A stretch of DNA of 46,391 bases from Lysobacter_K sp043738095 (GTDB lineage: Bacteria; Pseudomonadota; Gammaproteobacteria; Xanthomonadales; Xanthomonadaceae), in assembly GCA_043738095.1 (NCBI GenBank), contig JAYSZI010000109.1, positions 1 through 46,391 of the forward strand. The letters run 5' to 3'. The first letter of the stretch is position 1. Every line of letters begins with the position of its first letter. The notes below the pieces were generated by a model. It did not search any database and was not told where the DNA came from. It was given only the letters and a program-made list of their open reading frames with translations. Positions 34,833 to 43,420 of this stretch are shown one piece after another. Position numbers and translations under genes: made by a program.

Positions 34833-36790
34833 CGGCGCGCGGGTTGCCTATGCCGCTGGCGCTCGCCGTCAGCGTGGCTACCGCGCTTGCCTGCCCCGCA
34901 GCGCGCGCGCAGCCGCCCACCACCCCGTATCAGGACCGCATCATTGCGCCCGAGAGCCTGCAGGCGCTGCCGCCCGACGAAGACGACGTTGTCGACAGCG
35001 ACGGCCTGCCGCGTTCGTTGCGGGTCGAACTCAGCCACAGCCACACCGAGCGCGGTGAGGAGAGCTTCGACGAGCAAGGGCTGGCGGCCACTGGCTTCTG
35101 GGAGACCGCAACCCTCGGCAGTTTTTCCCTCGATGCGACCCTGTTCCGCAGCGACCGCGAACGGTTTGCCGACGACGACGGGATCGGCGGCAGCGCCACG
35201 CTGTGGCAACGCTACCTGCATCTGGACGGCGGCTGGCGCGTCGACAACGGCCTGGGCGTGCTCAACACCCCATCGCTGCCGTTGCAGCGCAAGCAGTACC
35301 GGTTCTATTTACCGACGGTGCCGTTTGCCGGTGTCAGCAGCGACTGGACCCAGGCCAGCAGCAAGCTGCAGCTTCAGGGCGCGTTCGGCCGGGCCGGCAT
35401 CTACAGCGGATCCCGCGTGCTCGGCTTCGACGTCGCCGATGGTGAGGTTGGCTCGCTCGGCGCGCAGTGGTCGTGGTCGCCACGCTGGACCGGCACCGCC
35501 GCGTTCCTGGGCACCCACGGTCGCATCGTCCCCGACGATCTGGGCGAGGCGGTGCTGACCAACGGCGACACGCGCGCACTGCACTCCGCCGTCGACTGGC
35601 AGGGCGGGCGCGACAGCGTGCAGTTGAATCTGCTGTCGAGCGATGGCGATCTCGGTCAAGCCGCTGGTGCCTGGGTCGATGCGAGCGCGCGGCGCGGCCG
35701 CTACACCCACAACTACGGCGTATTCCGGCTCGAGCCAGGGCTCGCCTGGGGTTCGCTGCCGATCAACAACGACATCGAGGGCGGCTACTACCGGATCGGC
35801 TATCAGTACGGTCGCTGGCTCTGGAACGCCGGCCTCGACACCCTGCAATCGATTTCGGGCAACGGCTTCGATGGCCAGTACGCAACCGGCTTCGCGCGCT
35901 ACCAGGCCAACAGCACCTTGGGTTACGGCGGCAGCCTGAGCGTCCGGCGCGCGCCGGACCTGTCGCACGGCGCCCAGCTGTTCGTCGACAAGCGCACGCA
36001 CTGGGGCCAGTCCCGGGTGCAACTCGATCAGGCCAGTGGCGGCGGTGGCGACAGCTGGCAGGTGGGCCTGGACCAGGCATTCGACCTGCGCCAAGGCTCG
36101 CGTCTTTCGGCCTCGATCGCCTACGGCGCGCTGACGCATGCGGGCGAAGCCACGAGCAACACCACCACGCTGGCTTTCAACGGCGGCCGCGACCTCACCG
36201 ATCGTCTTTCGTTCGATGGCACCGCGCGCTGGACACACGCAAGCGGGCCCGATGCGCACCGCGGCATCGATCTCAATTTGGCCGTGAACTGGCGCATCAG
36301 CCCGCACTGGGCGCTGTCCACGACGCTGTACCAGAGCGAAGGCTCGCGGCGCTCGCCGTTTATCCTTGATCCCCTGGTCACCGAAACGCCGTTCATTTCG
36401 ATCCCGCGCGAGCGCTCGCTGTTCCTGACCCTGCGCTACGAGCGCCAAGCCGGCCAGCCGCTGGCGGTGATCGGCGGCGCGCCGGGTGCTGCGGTCGGCA
36501 GCGTCGCGGGCAGCCTGTACCTCGACGACAACGGCGATGGCGTGCGCGCCGCGTCCGAGCTACCCGCGATCAACGTGACCGTGGTCCTGGACGGGCGCTA
36601 CTCGGTGCGTAGCGACAGCGCCGGCAACTTCGAGTTCCCGCGCGTTGCCGTGGGCCCACACACCCTGAGCGTGGTGTCGGACAATCTGCCGCTGCCGTGG
36701 TCGTTCGATGAGGCAACCGCACAGCGCAGCATCGAGGTCACCGTGCGGCAAGCCGTGCGGGTCGACATCGGTGCGCGCCGGCCGCGGTGA
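34829..36790 (+). CDS. Outer-membrane barrel protein, usher-like, with C-terminal SdrD_B-like domain
   Basis: A 653-residue exported protein (signal MTARGLPMPLALAVSVATALACPAARA). About residues 80-540 alternate aromatic and small residues as in transmembrane beta-strands (SLDATLFRSDRERF, WNAGLDTLQSISGNG, RLSFDGTARWTHASG, RSLFLTLRYERQ). Residues about 557-615 form an SdrD_B/CarboxypepD_reg-like domain with the DDNGDG loop (GSLYLDDNGDGVRAASELP ... GNFEFPRVAVGPHTL). By position it should be the secretion pore of the operon, but it is shorter than classical ushers (about 800-870) and no plug domain is evident. ATGA overlap with the chaperone-like gene. Last gene of the unit. Confidence 0.75.
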   Translation: MTARGLPMPLALAVSVATALACPAARAQPPTTPYQDRIIAPESLQALPPDEDDVVDSDGLPRSLRVELSHSHTERGEESFDEQGLAATGFWETATLGSFSLDATLFRSDRERFADDDGIGGSATLWQRYLHLDGGWRVDNGLGVLNTPSLPLQRKQYRFYLPTVPFAGVSSDWTQASSKLQLQGAFGRAGIYSGSRVLGFDVADGEVGSLGAQWSWSPRWTGTAAFLGTHGRIVPDDLGEAVLTNGDTRALHSAVDWQGGRDSVQLNLLSSDGDLGQAAGAWVDASARRGRYTHNYGVFRLEPGLAWGSLPINNDIEGGYYRIGYQYGRWLWNAGLDTLQSISGNGFDGQYATGFARYQANSTLGYGGSLSVRRAPDLSHGAQLFVDKRTHWGQSRVQLDQASGGGGDSWQVGLDQAFDLRQGSRLSASIAYGALTHAGEATSNTTTLAFNGGRDLTDRLSFDGTARWTHASGPDAHRGIDLNLAVNWRISPHWALSTTLYQSEGSRRSPFILDPLVTETPFISIPRERSLFLTLRYERQAGQPLAVIGGAPGAAVGSVAGSLYLDDNGDGVRAASELPAINVTVVLDGRYSVRSDSAGNFEFPRVAVGPHTLSVVSDNLPLPWSFDEATAQRSIEVTVRQAVRVDIGARRPR

Positions 36791-36979
36791 TCATGGGCGC
36801 GGAGGTTTGCAACCGCGCGTAAGTCCCGACGCGGTCCGAGCGAAGCTCGCGGCACCCGTTCCTTTAGGGTTGTCCCTTGGCGGCCAAGAGGTGCACGCAT
36901 CCACGCGGCACCTCCCGTGGCGAGGGACGTCAACCCAAGCGAGGGCGCATTATCGATTGAGCCAAGTCTTCCCTGGGCC

Positions 36980-37900
36980 TTACGGCGCCACGTCCAGTAC
37001 CGCACGCTTGGTGCTGCGGCGCGCCTCGCGGGGCTGGTCCCAGGCATTGTTGAACAGCGCCGGCTCCCAGGAGCCATAGGTCGGATTAGGCAGCATCCAC
37101 CAGCGTTCGCCGAACCAGTCGCGGTGTTCGTCGACGAGCTTGGCACGACCGTCGCGGGTGTTGGTGACGATCTGCACGAAGTCGCCGAGCTGGTCACCGA
37201 ACTGCATCAGCACGCGGTAATTGCGCCCGGCCAGCTGGCGCCGGCAGTTCTTCTCGCTGCCGTTCTGCTCGCAGCCCTCGACGAACGTGCCCAGGCCGAG
37301 GAACACGCTGTCGTCGGCCACCGGCATGCCGACGCTGCGCAGGTTGGCGAGCGTCGCCGCCTGCAGGTGCTCGGCGCGGTTGGACAGATACAGAATGGTC
37401 ACGCCCTTGGCGCTGGCCGCCTTGGCGAAGTCGACCACGCCCGGCAGCGGCTTGGCCTTCTTCTCGGCGACCCAGGCGTCCCAGCTGAGATCGTCGAACT
37501 CCTTGCCATCGCGCACCAGCCGCGCCTGGTACGGCGAGTTGTCGAGCACGGTCTCATCGACGTCCATGATCACCGCCGGCTTCAGCCCGCCCGCGGCGTT
37601 GCCGCGTTCGCCGGTCACCAATGCGTCCCAGTTCTTTTCCTTGAGAGCGGCATCGAGCTTGTCGGCGGCGGCTCGGTACACGGTCTGGCTCGCCGCCTGA
37701 TATTCCGCCGAGGTCTGCACCCACAGCACGGCGTTGAGGTTGTCGTCGGCGGCGCCCGTCGCGGCGGCGGTCGGCTTGGGAAGGGTCGTGCCTGCGGGCG
37801 TCGCCGCCGCTGGCACAACTGCCTGCGGCTCATTGCGTTTGCAGGCGCCCAGGACCAGCACACCGGCCAGTAGGGGGAGCGTCAAGACACGGATGCGCAT
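36980..37900 (-). CDS. 5'-nucleotidase, lipoprotein e(P4) family (class C acid phosphatase)
   Basis: A 306-residue HAD-superfamily lipoprotein. Lipobox VLGAC with Cys20. The HAD motif 1, MDVDETVLDNSPYQ, places the nucleophile at Asp113 and the acid/base at Asp115; motif 2 is ILYLSNRAEH. WVQTSAEYQAASQTVYRAA early and GDQLGDF late are typical of the e(P4) group, which removes phosphate from nucleotides such as NMN at the outer membrane. An Ala/Pro/Thr-rich linker follows the lipid anchor. It converges with the fimbrial-like operon. Confidence 0.93.
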   Translation of the reverse strand: MRIRVLTLPLLAGVLVLGACKRNEPQAVVPAAATPAGTTLPKPTAAATGAADDNLNAVLWVQTSAEYQAASQTVYRAAADKLDAALKEKNWDALVTGERGNAAGGLKPAVIMDVDETVLDNSPYQARLVRDGKEFDDLSWDAWVAEKKAKPLPGVVDFAKAASAKGVTILYLSNRAEHLQAATLANLRSVGMPVADDSVFLGLGTFVEGCEQNGSEKNCRRQLAGRNYRVLMQFGDQLGDFVQIVTNTRDGRAKLVDEHRDWFGERWWMLPNPTYGSWEPALFNNAWDQPREARRSTKRAVLDVAP

Positions 37901-38277
37901 GCGCGTTCACCGGAAATAAAAGAAGCGCGAGTTTAGCCGAGCCGTATGGCGGTTCATGCCGGAAGGAGAGCCCACACAGGACTGGCCGGGTTGAGGAACG
38001 CGCAAATGTCGGAGTGCTCGACTACGTAAGAGCCATGCAGGTGATACTGGCGGTACATGCCTGCGCCATACGGCAAGAGTCGCGCCCCTGCCCCCGACCT
38101 CCGGGCACCGTCTCGTGCCCGCGGCCCGAGCAAGCGGTAGGTAAGGGCAGGTGCGGAATCAGGGGCGCGCGGCCGCTCCAATCCCCCAATAATCCGAGAT
38201 CCAAAAAAAAACCCCGGCCGAAGCCGGGGTTTTTGTCGGCCGACCGTGTCGCCACGGTCGCCATGTCGCGCCCTTGA
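37901..38277. other. Intergenic region with terminator
   Basis: A 377-base stretch between the acid phosphatase start and the S8 peptidase stop, both on the minus strand. It should contain the phosphatase promoter on its left side and holds the terminator at 38203-38234. No gene or RNA was recognised in it. Confidence 0.5.
38203..38234 (-). terminator. Intrinsic terminator after the S8 peptidase gene
   Basis: On the minus strand, CCCCGGC-TTC-GCCGGGG-like pairing (ACCCCGGCC / GGCCGGGGT across TTC) is followed by a run of nine T. The + strand side also ends in five T, so it may work in both directions. It lies about 45 bases past the stop codon. Confidence 0.9.
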
Positions 38278-40116
38278 TCAGTCGATGCGGGCCTGCACGG
38301 AGACGCCACCGAAGTTGGTCTCACCGACCACCAGCATGTAGTACGTGCCCGCAGCCGGAGCGGAGATGCGCACGGTTTCGTTGTTGCCCGGACGCGCCGA
38401 ACGGAAGCCGTAGGCGGAGGTGGTCGGCTTGACGTCGCGGCTGACGTACAGGCTGACGTTTCCGGTTCCGCCGTACGTCATCAGGTTGAGCAGGCCTACG
38501 CCGGCCGGCACACTGATGCTGTACATCTTGCTGCCACCGGCCGGTCCGCTGACGCCAGTGCGGGCAACCTTGTTGGACAGAACGGTCACCGGGATCTCGC
38601 CCGGCGGCAGCAGCGCCGCATCGAGCGCCAACTTGGCGTCGAGCAGGCCGGTGCCGATCACGCGGTCGGGCGTAACCGGGAAAGAACGGGTGTTGGACGT
38701 GAGCAACAGCTCCATCTGGGCCGGAGTCAGCGGTGTGGTGAGGGCGCTCTGCACCAGCGCGGCGACGCCGGCCACGTGCGGGGCAGCCATCGAGGTACCG
38801 GTGAAACCGGAATAGACCGGGAGGCCCAGGTTTGGCGAGGTCGCCGAACTGTTTCGCGCCTGCCAGACGTAGCCGTTCGGATCGCCATCCACGGCGCCGC
38901 CACCGCCCGGCGCTGCCAGGTCGATGCCAGTGCCGTAGTTGGAGTACGACGCGCGCGCGCCGGTGACGCCAGCGGCAGCGACCGAGATCACGTTGTTGCA
39001 ACTGGCCGGACTGAAGTTCGCGACCTCGCCATTGGAGTTGCCGGCTGCCACGACCACGGTGGTGCCGTTGGTGACCGCGATGTCGATGGCCGCCTGGGTG
39101 GTCGGGTTGCAGGGACCACTGCCGCCCAGGCTCATATTGATGATCTCGGCTGGATTGGTGTTGGCCGGCACGCCGGCAACCGTGCCGCCGGAAGCCCAGA
39201 TGATCGCGTCGGCGATGTCGGAGGTGTAGCCGCCGCAACGGCCGAGCACGCGCACCGGCAGCACCTTGGCGTTGAACGCGACGCCCGCCATGCCGTTGGC
39301 GTTGTTGGTCTGCTCGGCGACGGTGCCGGTCACGTGGCTGCCGTGGAACGAGCTGTTGCTGGCGGGCGAGCCTGCACCGCACTCACCAGCAGCTTTCCAG
39401 TCGCCGTAGTCGTAGGCGCCGGGCTCGCGGGCGTTGGTCGCACGACGGGAGACGAAGGCGTCGGTGATGAAGTCGTAACCGGGAAGCATGCTCGCGTCCA
39501 GGTCCGGGTGCGGCACGATGCCGGTATCCAGCACCGCCACGATGACGCCCGTGCCGGTCGCGATGTTCCACGCCGGCTCGGCGTTAGCGCCGCCCGGGGT
39601 GGCCTTCAGATGCCACTGATTGGATGCGTAGCCCGGGTCGTTCGGCACCAGCAGCGGCTGCTCCATCTCGGTGTGCTGCAGCAGCTGGTCGACCTGCACA
39701 TAGGCCACCGCCGGGTCGGCGGCGATCTCGGCGACGATCGAGCGCAGTTCCGCCGCGCTAACGCGCTGCGTCAGGCGCATCAGCTCGGCGCCGGTACCCA
39801 GCCGGCGTACAACCGCGGCGGTCGGGGCGGCAGGCGCGGAGGCGCCCCGTGCGGTGGCGACGGCCAGCTGGCCGGCGCGCGCGCGGCGGGCCGCGGCATT
39901 GACGGTGGACAGCTTCAGCGATGGGCTCAGCGCCTTGTTCTTGTAGCTAACAATCAGGCGCTCGCTGGACATCACGGTGCCGGTGGCGGCCGAAGCCTCG
40001 CTGCTGGCGACGATTGGTTCGATGGTCTCGGCGGCCATGGCGGCGCCGGTGCCCAACGCGGTGGTGACCATCGCGGTCAGCACGCGGATACGGAAGTTCT
40101 TCGTGTTGCGGTTCAT
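38278..40116 (-). CDS. Secreted S8 family serine peptidase (subtilase)
   Basis: A 612-residue prepro-subtilisin. Signal peptide MNRNTKNFRIRVLTAMVTTALGTGAAMAAE, then an I9-like propeptide (RLIVSYKN ... RSIVAEIAADPAVAYVQVDQ). Catalytic triad: Asp197 in VAVLDTGI, His258 in FHGSHVTGT, Ser442 in GTSMAAPHVAG, with the oxyanion Asn360 in VVAAGNSNG. The last about 100 residues form a bacterial pre-peptidase C-terminal (PPC) domain (SKMYSISVPAGVGLLNLMTYGG ... GTYYMLVVGETNF). AAGGA-like RBS (CAAGGA) lies before the ATG. Only 57 bases separate it from the adhesin stop upstream, with no strong terminator, so the two genes probably form one unit. All catalytic residues are present. Confidence 0.96.
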   Translation of the reverse strand: MNRNTKNFRIRVLTAMVTTALGTGAAMAAETIEPIVASSEASAATGTVMSSERLIVSYKNKALSPSLKLSTVNAAARRARAGQLAVATARGASAPAAPTAAVVRRLGTGAELMRLTQRVSAAELRSIVAEIAADPAVAYVQVDQLLQHTEMEQPLLVPNDPGYASNQWHLKATPGGANAEPAWNIATGTGVIVAVLDTGIVPHPDLDASMLPGYDFITDAFVSRRATNAREPGAYDYGDWKAAGECGAGSPASNSSFHGSHVTGTVAEQTNNANGMAGVAFNAKVLPVRVLGRCGGYTSDIADAIIWASGGTVAGVPANTNPAEIINMSLGGSGPCNPTTQAAIDIAVTNGTTVVVAAGNSNGEVANFSPASCNNVISVAAAGVTGARASYSNYGTGIDLAAPGGGGAVDGDPNGYVWQARNSSATSPNLGLPVYSGFTGTSMAAPHVAGVAALVQSALTTPLTPAQMELLLTSNTRSFPVTPDRVIGTGLLDAKLALDAALLPPGEIPVTVLSNKVARTGVSGPAGGSKMYSISVPAGVGLLNLMTYGGTGNVSLYVSRDVKPTTSAYGFRSARPGNNETVRISAPAAGTYYMLVVGETNFGGVSVQARID

Positions 40117-40173
40117 GAGTCGAATCCTTGGAGTATTGAGGATGTCAGGCGAGCTGCACGATGCAGTTAAGTA

Positions 40174-43005
40174 TTACCAGCCAACTGCTGCACCCGCGCC
40201 CACTGCGGTTTCGTCGCCGTTGATCGCGCCACCTACCGTGATCACCATCTGGTCGGACACCGCCCGCTGGTAGCCGAACGCGAAGGCGTTTTCGCCGCTG
40301 TAGTTGCCAACGCCAATTGCGATCCGGTTCTGGGAGCGCACACCGGCCGCCGAGGCCGTCATGTTGGCCATTGCCGCGCCCATGGCGCCCACCTGGTTGA
40401 TGCGCTTGTCCGTACGCTCGAAGCGGTCATTCACCTCGCCACGGAAGCCGGCAAAATCGAGCGAGAGGGTCTGGAACTTCTGATCGGTGTACGCGTTCGC
40501 ACTGGTCAGGGTCTTGGTGGCGGTGGTGTCGGTGTAGGTGCGAGCGGTGGCCAGTGTCGCGGCATCGGCCGCGGCGTAGTCACTGCGCAGCACAGTTTCC
40601 CGTGTATCCGTATAGCCCTTGGCCGAGACCAGGGTCGCCGCGTCACCTGCATCCATCTGGCCCTTATTGACAGCATCTGTCGCAGCAACGCCATTGGCGA
40701 CATTGCTGATGCGGGTGCCAGCGGCGCCCTTCAGGGTGATGGTTGCCTTGCTCGCGTCGTCGTACTGCACGCCACCGGCAGACAGACCCGCAACCGAGCT
40801 CTTCAGACCGGTCAATTCGCTGTCCACCTTGGTGAACGCGCTACCCACGGTGTTGTGGTTCGTACCCTGGATCGCATACGTCGGAGCCGTGAACACGCCG
40901 CCGTTGAAGTTCGCACCGCCACCGAGCGCACTGGTGAGCGTCTTGACCTGCGACAGGTTGACCGCGTCGGTGTCCTGGGTGGCGCCAGCGACATTGGTGA
41001 TCTGACGCTCGGCGCCCACGCTGCCGACCGAGACCGAGTTGGCGCGGGTGGCCACCGAACCGGCACCCAGGGCAACGCTTGAAGTCGCGGTGGCGGACGC
41101 GCCACTGCCAAAGGCCGAAGCGTTGACGCCGCTGGCAACACTGTTGGAACCGGTCGCGGTACTGGACGCGCCGGTAGCGCTGGCGGCCGACCCCGACGCC
41201 GTGGCATTGGTGCCGCCGGCAACGGCGGTGCCGGTACCCGATGCCTTGAAGTACTGGCTGGTCGTTGCACCGACCGCGGCGACAGCATTGAGCTGGTTGA
41301 CGTTCACCGCGTCGGTGCCGGCGGTACCGGCAGCGACGTTGATGATCTGGCGCTGAGTGGTAGCGCTGCCAACGGAGACCGCATTGCCCCGGTCGGCGAT
41401 CGAGCCCGACCCGAGCGCCACGCTGCCGATCCCGGAGGCAACGGAGTTGGCGCCGTTGGCAGTGCTTGACGCGCCAGTCGCCGCCGCGGCCGAACCCGAG
41501 GCGGTGGCGTCGGTGCCGCTGGCGACGGCGGTGCCGGCACCCGTGGCCTTGAAGTACTGGCTGGTCGTTGATGCGACCAGGGCGACGGCGTTGAGCTGCG
41601 ACAGGTTGACCGCGTCGGTCAGCTGCGTGCCGGCGGCGACGTTGACGATCTGGCGCTGGCCGCCGACCGCGGTGGTACCGACAGAAATCGTGTTGATGCG
41701 GGTCGCCTGTGAGCCGAAGCCCAGTGCGACGCTGTTGTCCACGGTCGCGCTGGCGCTGCGGCCAAGCGCCGTGGAATTGAGTGCACTGGCGATTGCGGAG
41801 CGTCCGATCGCAGTTGCGTTATCCGCCGTGGCCTGCGAGCCGTAGCCCACCGCCGTGGACAGAAACGCGCTCGACACGGTGAATCCGCCCGAAGCCAGGG
41901 AGCCAATACCGGTTGCCTGGCTGTTGTAGCCGTAGGCACTCGCCTGGTTCTGCGAGGCGTTGGACAGCGCGCCCGTGGCGGTGCTGAGCGGACCGGTTGC
42001 AAGCGACCGGTCACCACTGGCAATACTGGATGCGCCCGATGCAAGCGCGAAGTTGCCGGTGGCGACGCTGTTCAGGCCGCTGGCCGACGCGCTGTAGCCT
42101 GTCGCCGTGCTGAAATTGCCGGTGGCCGACGCGCTGTGGCCGTACGCGGCGCTACTGGTGCCGCCGGCGGTGGCGCTGGTGCCGCTGGCAGTCGCATTGG
42201 TACCGCTGGCGACCGCGTTGAGGCCGACCGCGGTGGCGCCATCGGCCAGCGCAAGTGCGCCACTGCCGAAGGCCGAGGAGCCGATACCAAAGGCGCTGCT
42301 GAATGAGCCGGTGGCGGTGCTGAAGTCCGCATCGGCCAACGCATTGGAACCCAACGCAGTGGCATCGACGCCGTTGGCGATCGCCGCCTCGCCCAAGGCG
42401 ACGCTGTTGGTCGCAGTGGCCTGACTGTTGCTGCCACCGGCAAAGCTGTTCGCACCGCTGGCGGTGTTGCCGCTACCCACCGCAGTGCTGTCTGCGCCGC
42501 TCGCGGTGTTCAGGTGGCCCAATGCGTTGCTCTGCAAGCCCGAGGCGGTATTGAACACGCCGAACGCACTGCTGGAATCGCCACTTGCGTCGTTGCCCGT
42601 ACCAAAGGCATTGCTGATGAAGCCCGATGCGTTATTGCCGGAGCCGAACGCGTTGCCGAAACCCAAGCCGCTGACGTTGTTGTTGCTTCCGAACGCGTTG
42701 CTGTCGCCGTCGCCAGTGATGGTGTTCTGCAGGCCAAACGCCGAACTGCGGTGGGCATTCACGTCGATGATGTTCAGGTTGCCAAAGGCCACGGCATCGT
42801 CGCCGCTGGCTTGGTTGCCAAGCCCGCACGCAGTCGAATTGGCGCCTGCTGCGGAACTGCCGCCGACGCTGGTGGCAGCAGTGTTGACCGTGCCGGGGGT
42901 CGGCGCGACCTCGCAAAGCAGGCTCGCGGACGCGGTACCGGTCGAAGCAACGTACATGCCGAGCACGCCCGCAATAGCGAGCGCAAGTTGGGTATTGCGA
43001 TTCAT
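40174..43005 (-). CDS. YadA-like trimeric autotransporter adhesin
   Basis: A 943-residue type Vc autotransporter. Signal peptide MNRNTQLALAIAGVLGMYVASTGTASAS. A long head of about 14-residue YadA/Hep_Hag repeats (SxAxGxxAxAxGxxSxAxG) covers about residues 60-430. Neck motifs (AAGTQLTDAVNLSQL, AAGTAGTDAVNVNQL, ATQDTDAVNLSQVK) separate two near-identical head modules about 101 residues apart. A short coiled stalk follows and the C-terminal anchor ends RIAIGVGNYSGENAFAFGYQ ... VGAGAAVGW. AAGGGGA lies six bases before the ATG. A run of eight G stands 66 bases upstream of the start. Likely mediates attachment or self-aggregation. Confidence 0.95.
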   Translation of the reverse strand: MNRNTQLALAIAGVLGMYVASTGTASASLLCEVAPTPGTVNTAATSVGGSSAAGANSTACGLGNQASGDDAVAFGNLNIIDVNAHRSSAFGLQNTITGDGDSNAFGSNNNVSGLGFGNAFGSGNNASGFISNAFGTGNDASGDSSSAFGVFNTASGLQSNALGHLNTASGADSTAVGSGNTASGANSFAGGSNSQATATNSVALGEAAIANGVDATALGSNALADADFSTATGSFSSAFGIGSSAFGSGALALADGATAVGLNAVASGTNATASGTSATAGGTSSAAYGHSASATGNFSTATGYSASASGLNSVATGNFALASGASSIASGDRSLATGPLSTATGALSNASQNQASAYGYNSQATGIGSLASGGFTVSSAFLSTAVGYGSQATADNATAIGRSAIASALNSTALGRSASATVDNSVALGFGSQATRINTISVGTTAVGGQRQIVNVAAGTQLTDAVNLSQLNAVALVASTTSQYFKATGAGTAVASGTDATASGSAAAATGASSTANGANSVASGIGSVALGSGSIADRGNAVSVGSATTQRQIINVAAGTAGTDAVNVNQLNAVAAVGATTSQYFKASGTGTAVAGGTNATASGSAASATGASSTATGSNSVASGVNASAFGSGASATATSSVALGAGSVATRANSVSVGSVGAERQITNVAGATQDTDAVNLSQVKTLTSALGGGANFNGGVFTAPTYAIQGTNHNTVGSAFTKVDSELTGLKSSVAGLSAGGVQYDDASKATITLKGAAGTRISNVANGVAATDAVNKGQMDAGDAATLVSAKGYTDTRETVLRSDYAAADAATLATARTYTDTTATKTLTSANAYTDQKFQTLSLDFAGFRGEVNDRFERTDKRINQVGAMGAAMANMTASAAGVRSQNRIAIGVGNYSGENAFAFGYQRAVSDQMVITVGGAINGDETAVGAGAAVGW
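41244..41570 (-). repeat. Direct repeat of about 303 bases inside the adhesin gene
   Basis: The first 24 bases, 41244-41267, recur exactly at 41547-41570, and the encoded modules (TTSQYFKATG ... VNVNQL and its copy) are alike over about 101 residues. The copies could recombine and change the number of modules. Confidence 0.75.
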
Positions 43006-43420
43006 TAAGATCCCCTTGTCGGATAAGTACCGGCATTGCGAAAGTCGCTGCGGGGATCTTTCAAGCTATTCCCCCCCCGGGCGCCGGCCAGCGGGAACCT
43101 TAGGCGAGAATCGCGCGCTTAGCTACACATGTCGGAAATTGCTTTCCGTGACCTGCGTCAAGAATATTTCGCCTGCATGGGCGGCGCTGGTCAGAAACAG
43201 CCGTAACGCGTCCGACCCTGCCGCTGCCGGGACGGAGCGTCACCGCTCTGGCGCCCAAGTGCGTCCGGGTGGAGACCGTGGGCCGAGGAATCCGGAACGG
43301 CATTGGGCTGAATTAGTCAGGGAACGTCCCACCGCCCCGAACGCTCGCGCCACGAAAGCCCATTAATTGCTGCGCTGCAGCACGATCTGGCGTGCAGTGG
43401 ATGGGCCAGCTTTGGCCTAG
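43006..43420. other. Intergenic region upstream of the adhesin, with poly-C/G tract
   Basis: 415 bases between the adhesin start and the rep stop, both minus strand. It must contain the adhesin promoter. Eight C at 43071-43078 read as eight G on the sense strand, directly followed there by AATAGCTTGAAA, a possible -35 region, though no good -10 was found. The rest shows no gene or terminator that could be recognised. Confidence 0.5.

Noticed and set aside
38776..40170. 464-codon frame opposite the S8 peptidase
   Set aside because: Antisense to a gene with a complete catalytic triad; His/Gly/Arg-rich translation without any domain.
41200..42500. Regularly spaced short repeats suggestive of a CRISPR array
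   Set aside because: They are coding repeats of about 42 bases of the YadA-type head without unique spacers.
42428..43366. 312-codon frame opposite the adhesin 5' part
   Set aside because: Leu/Pro/Ala repeats simply mirror the adhesin head repeats.
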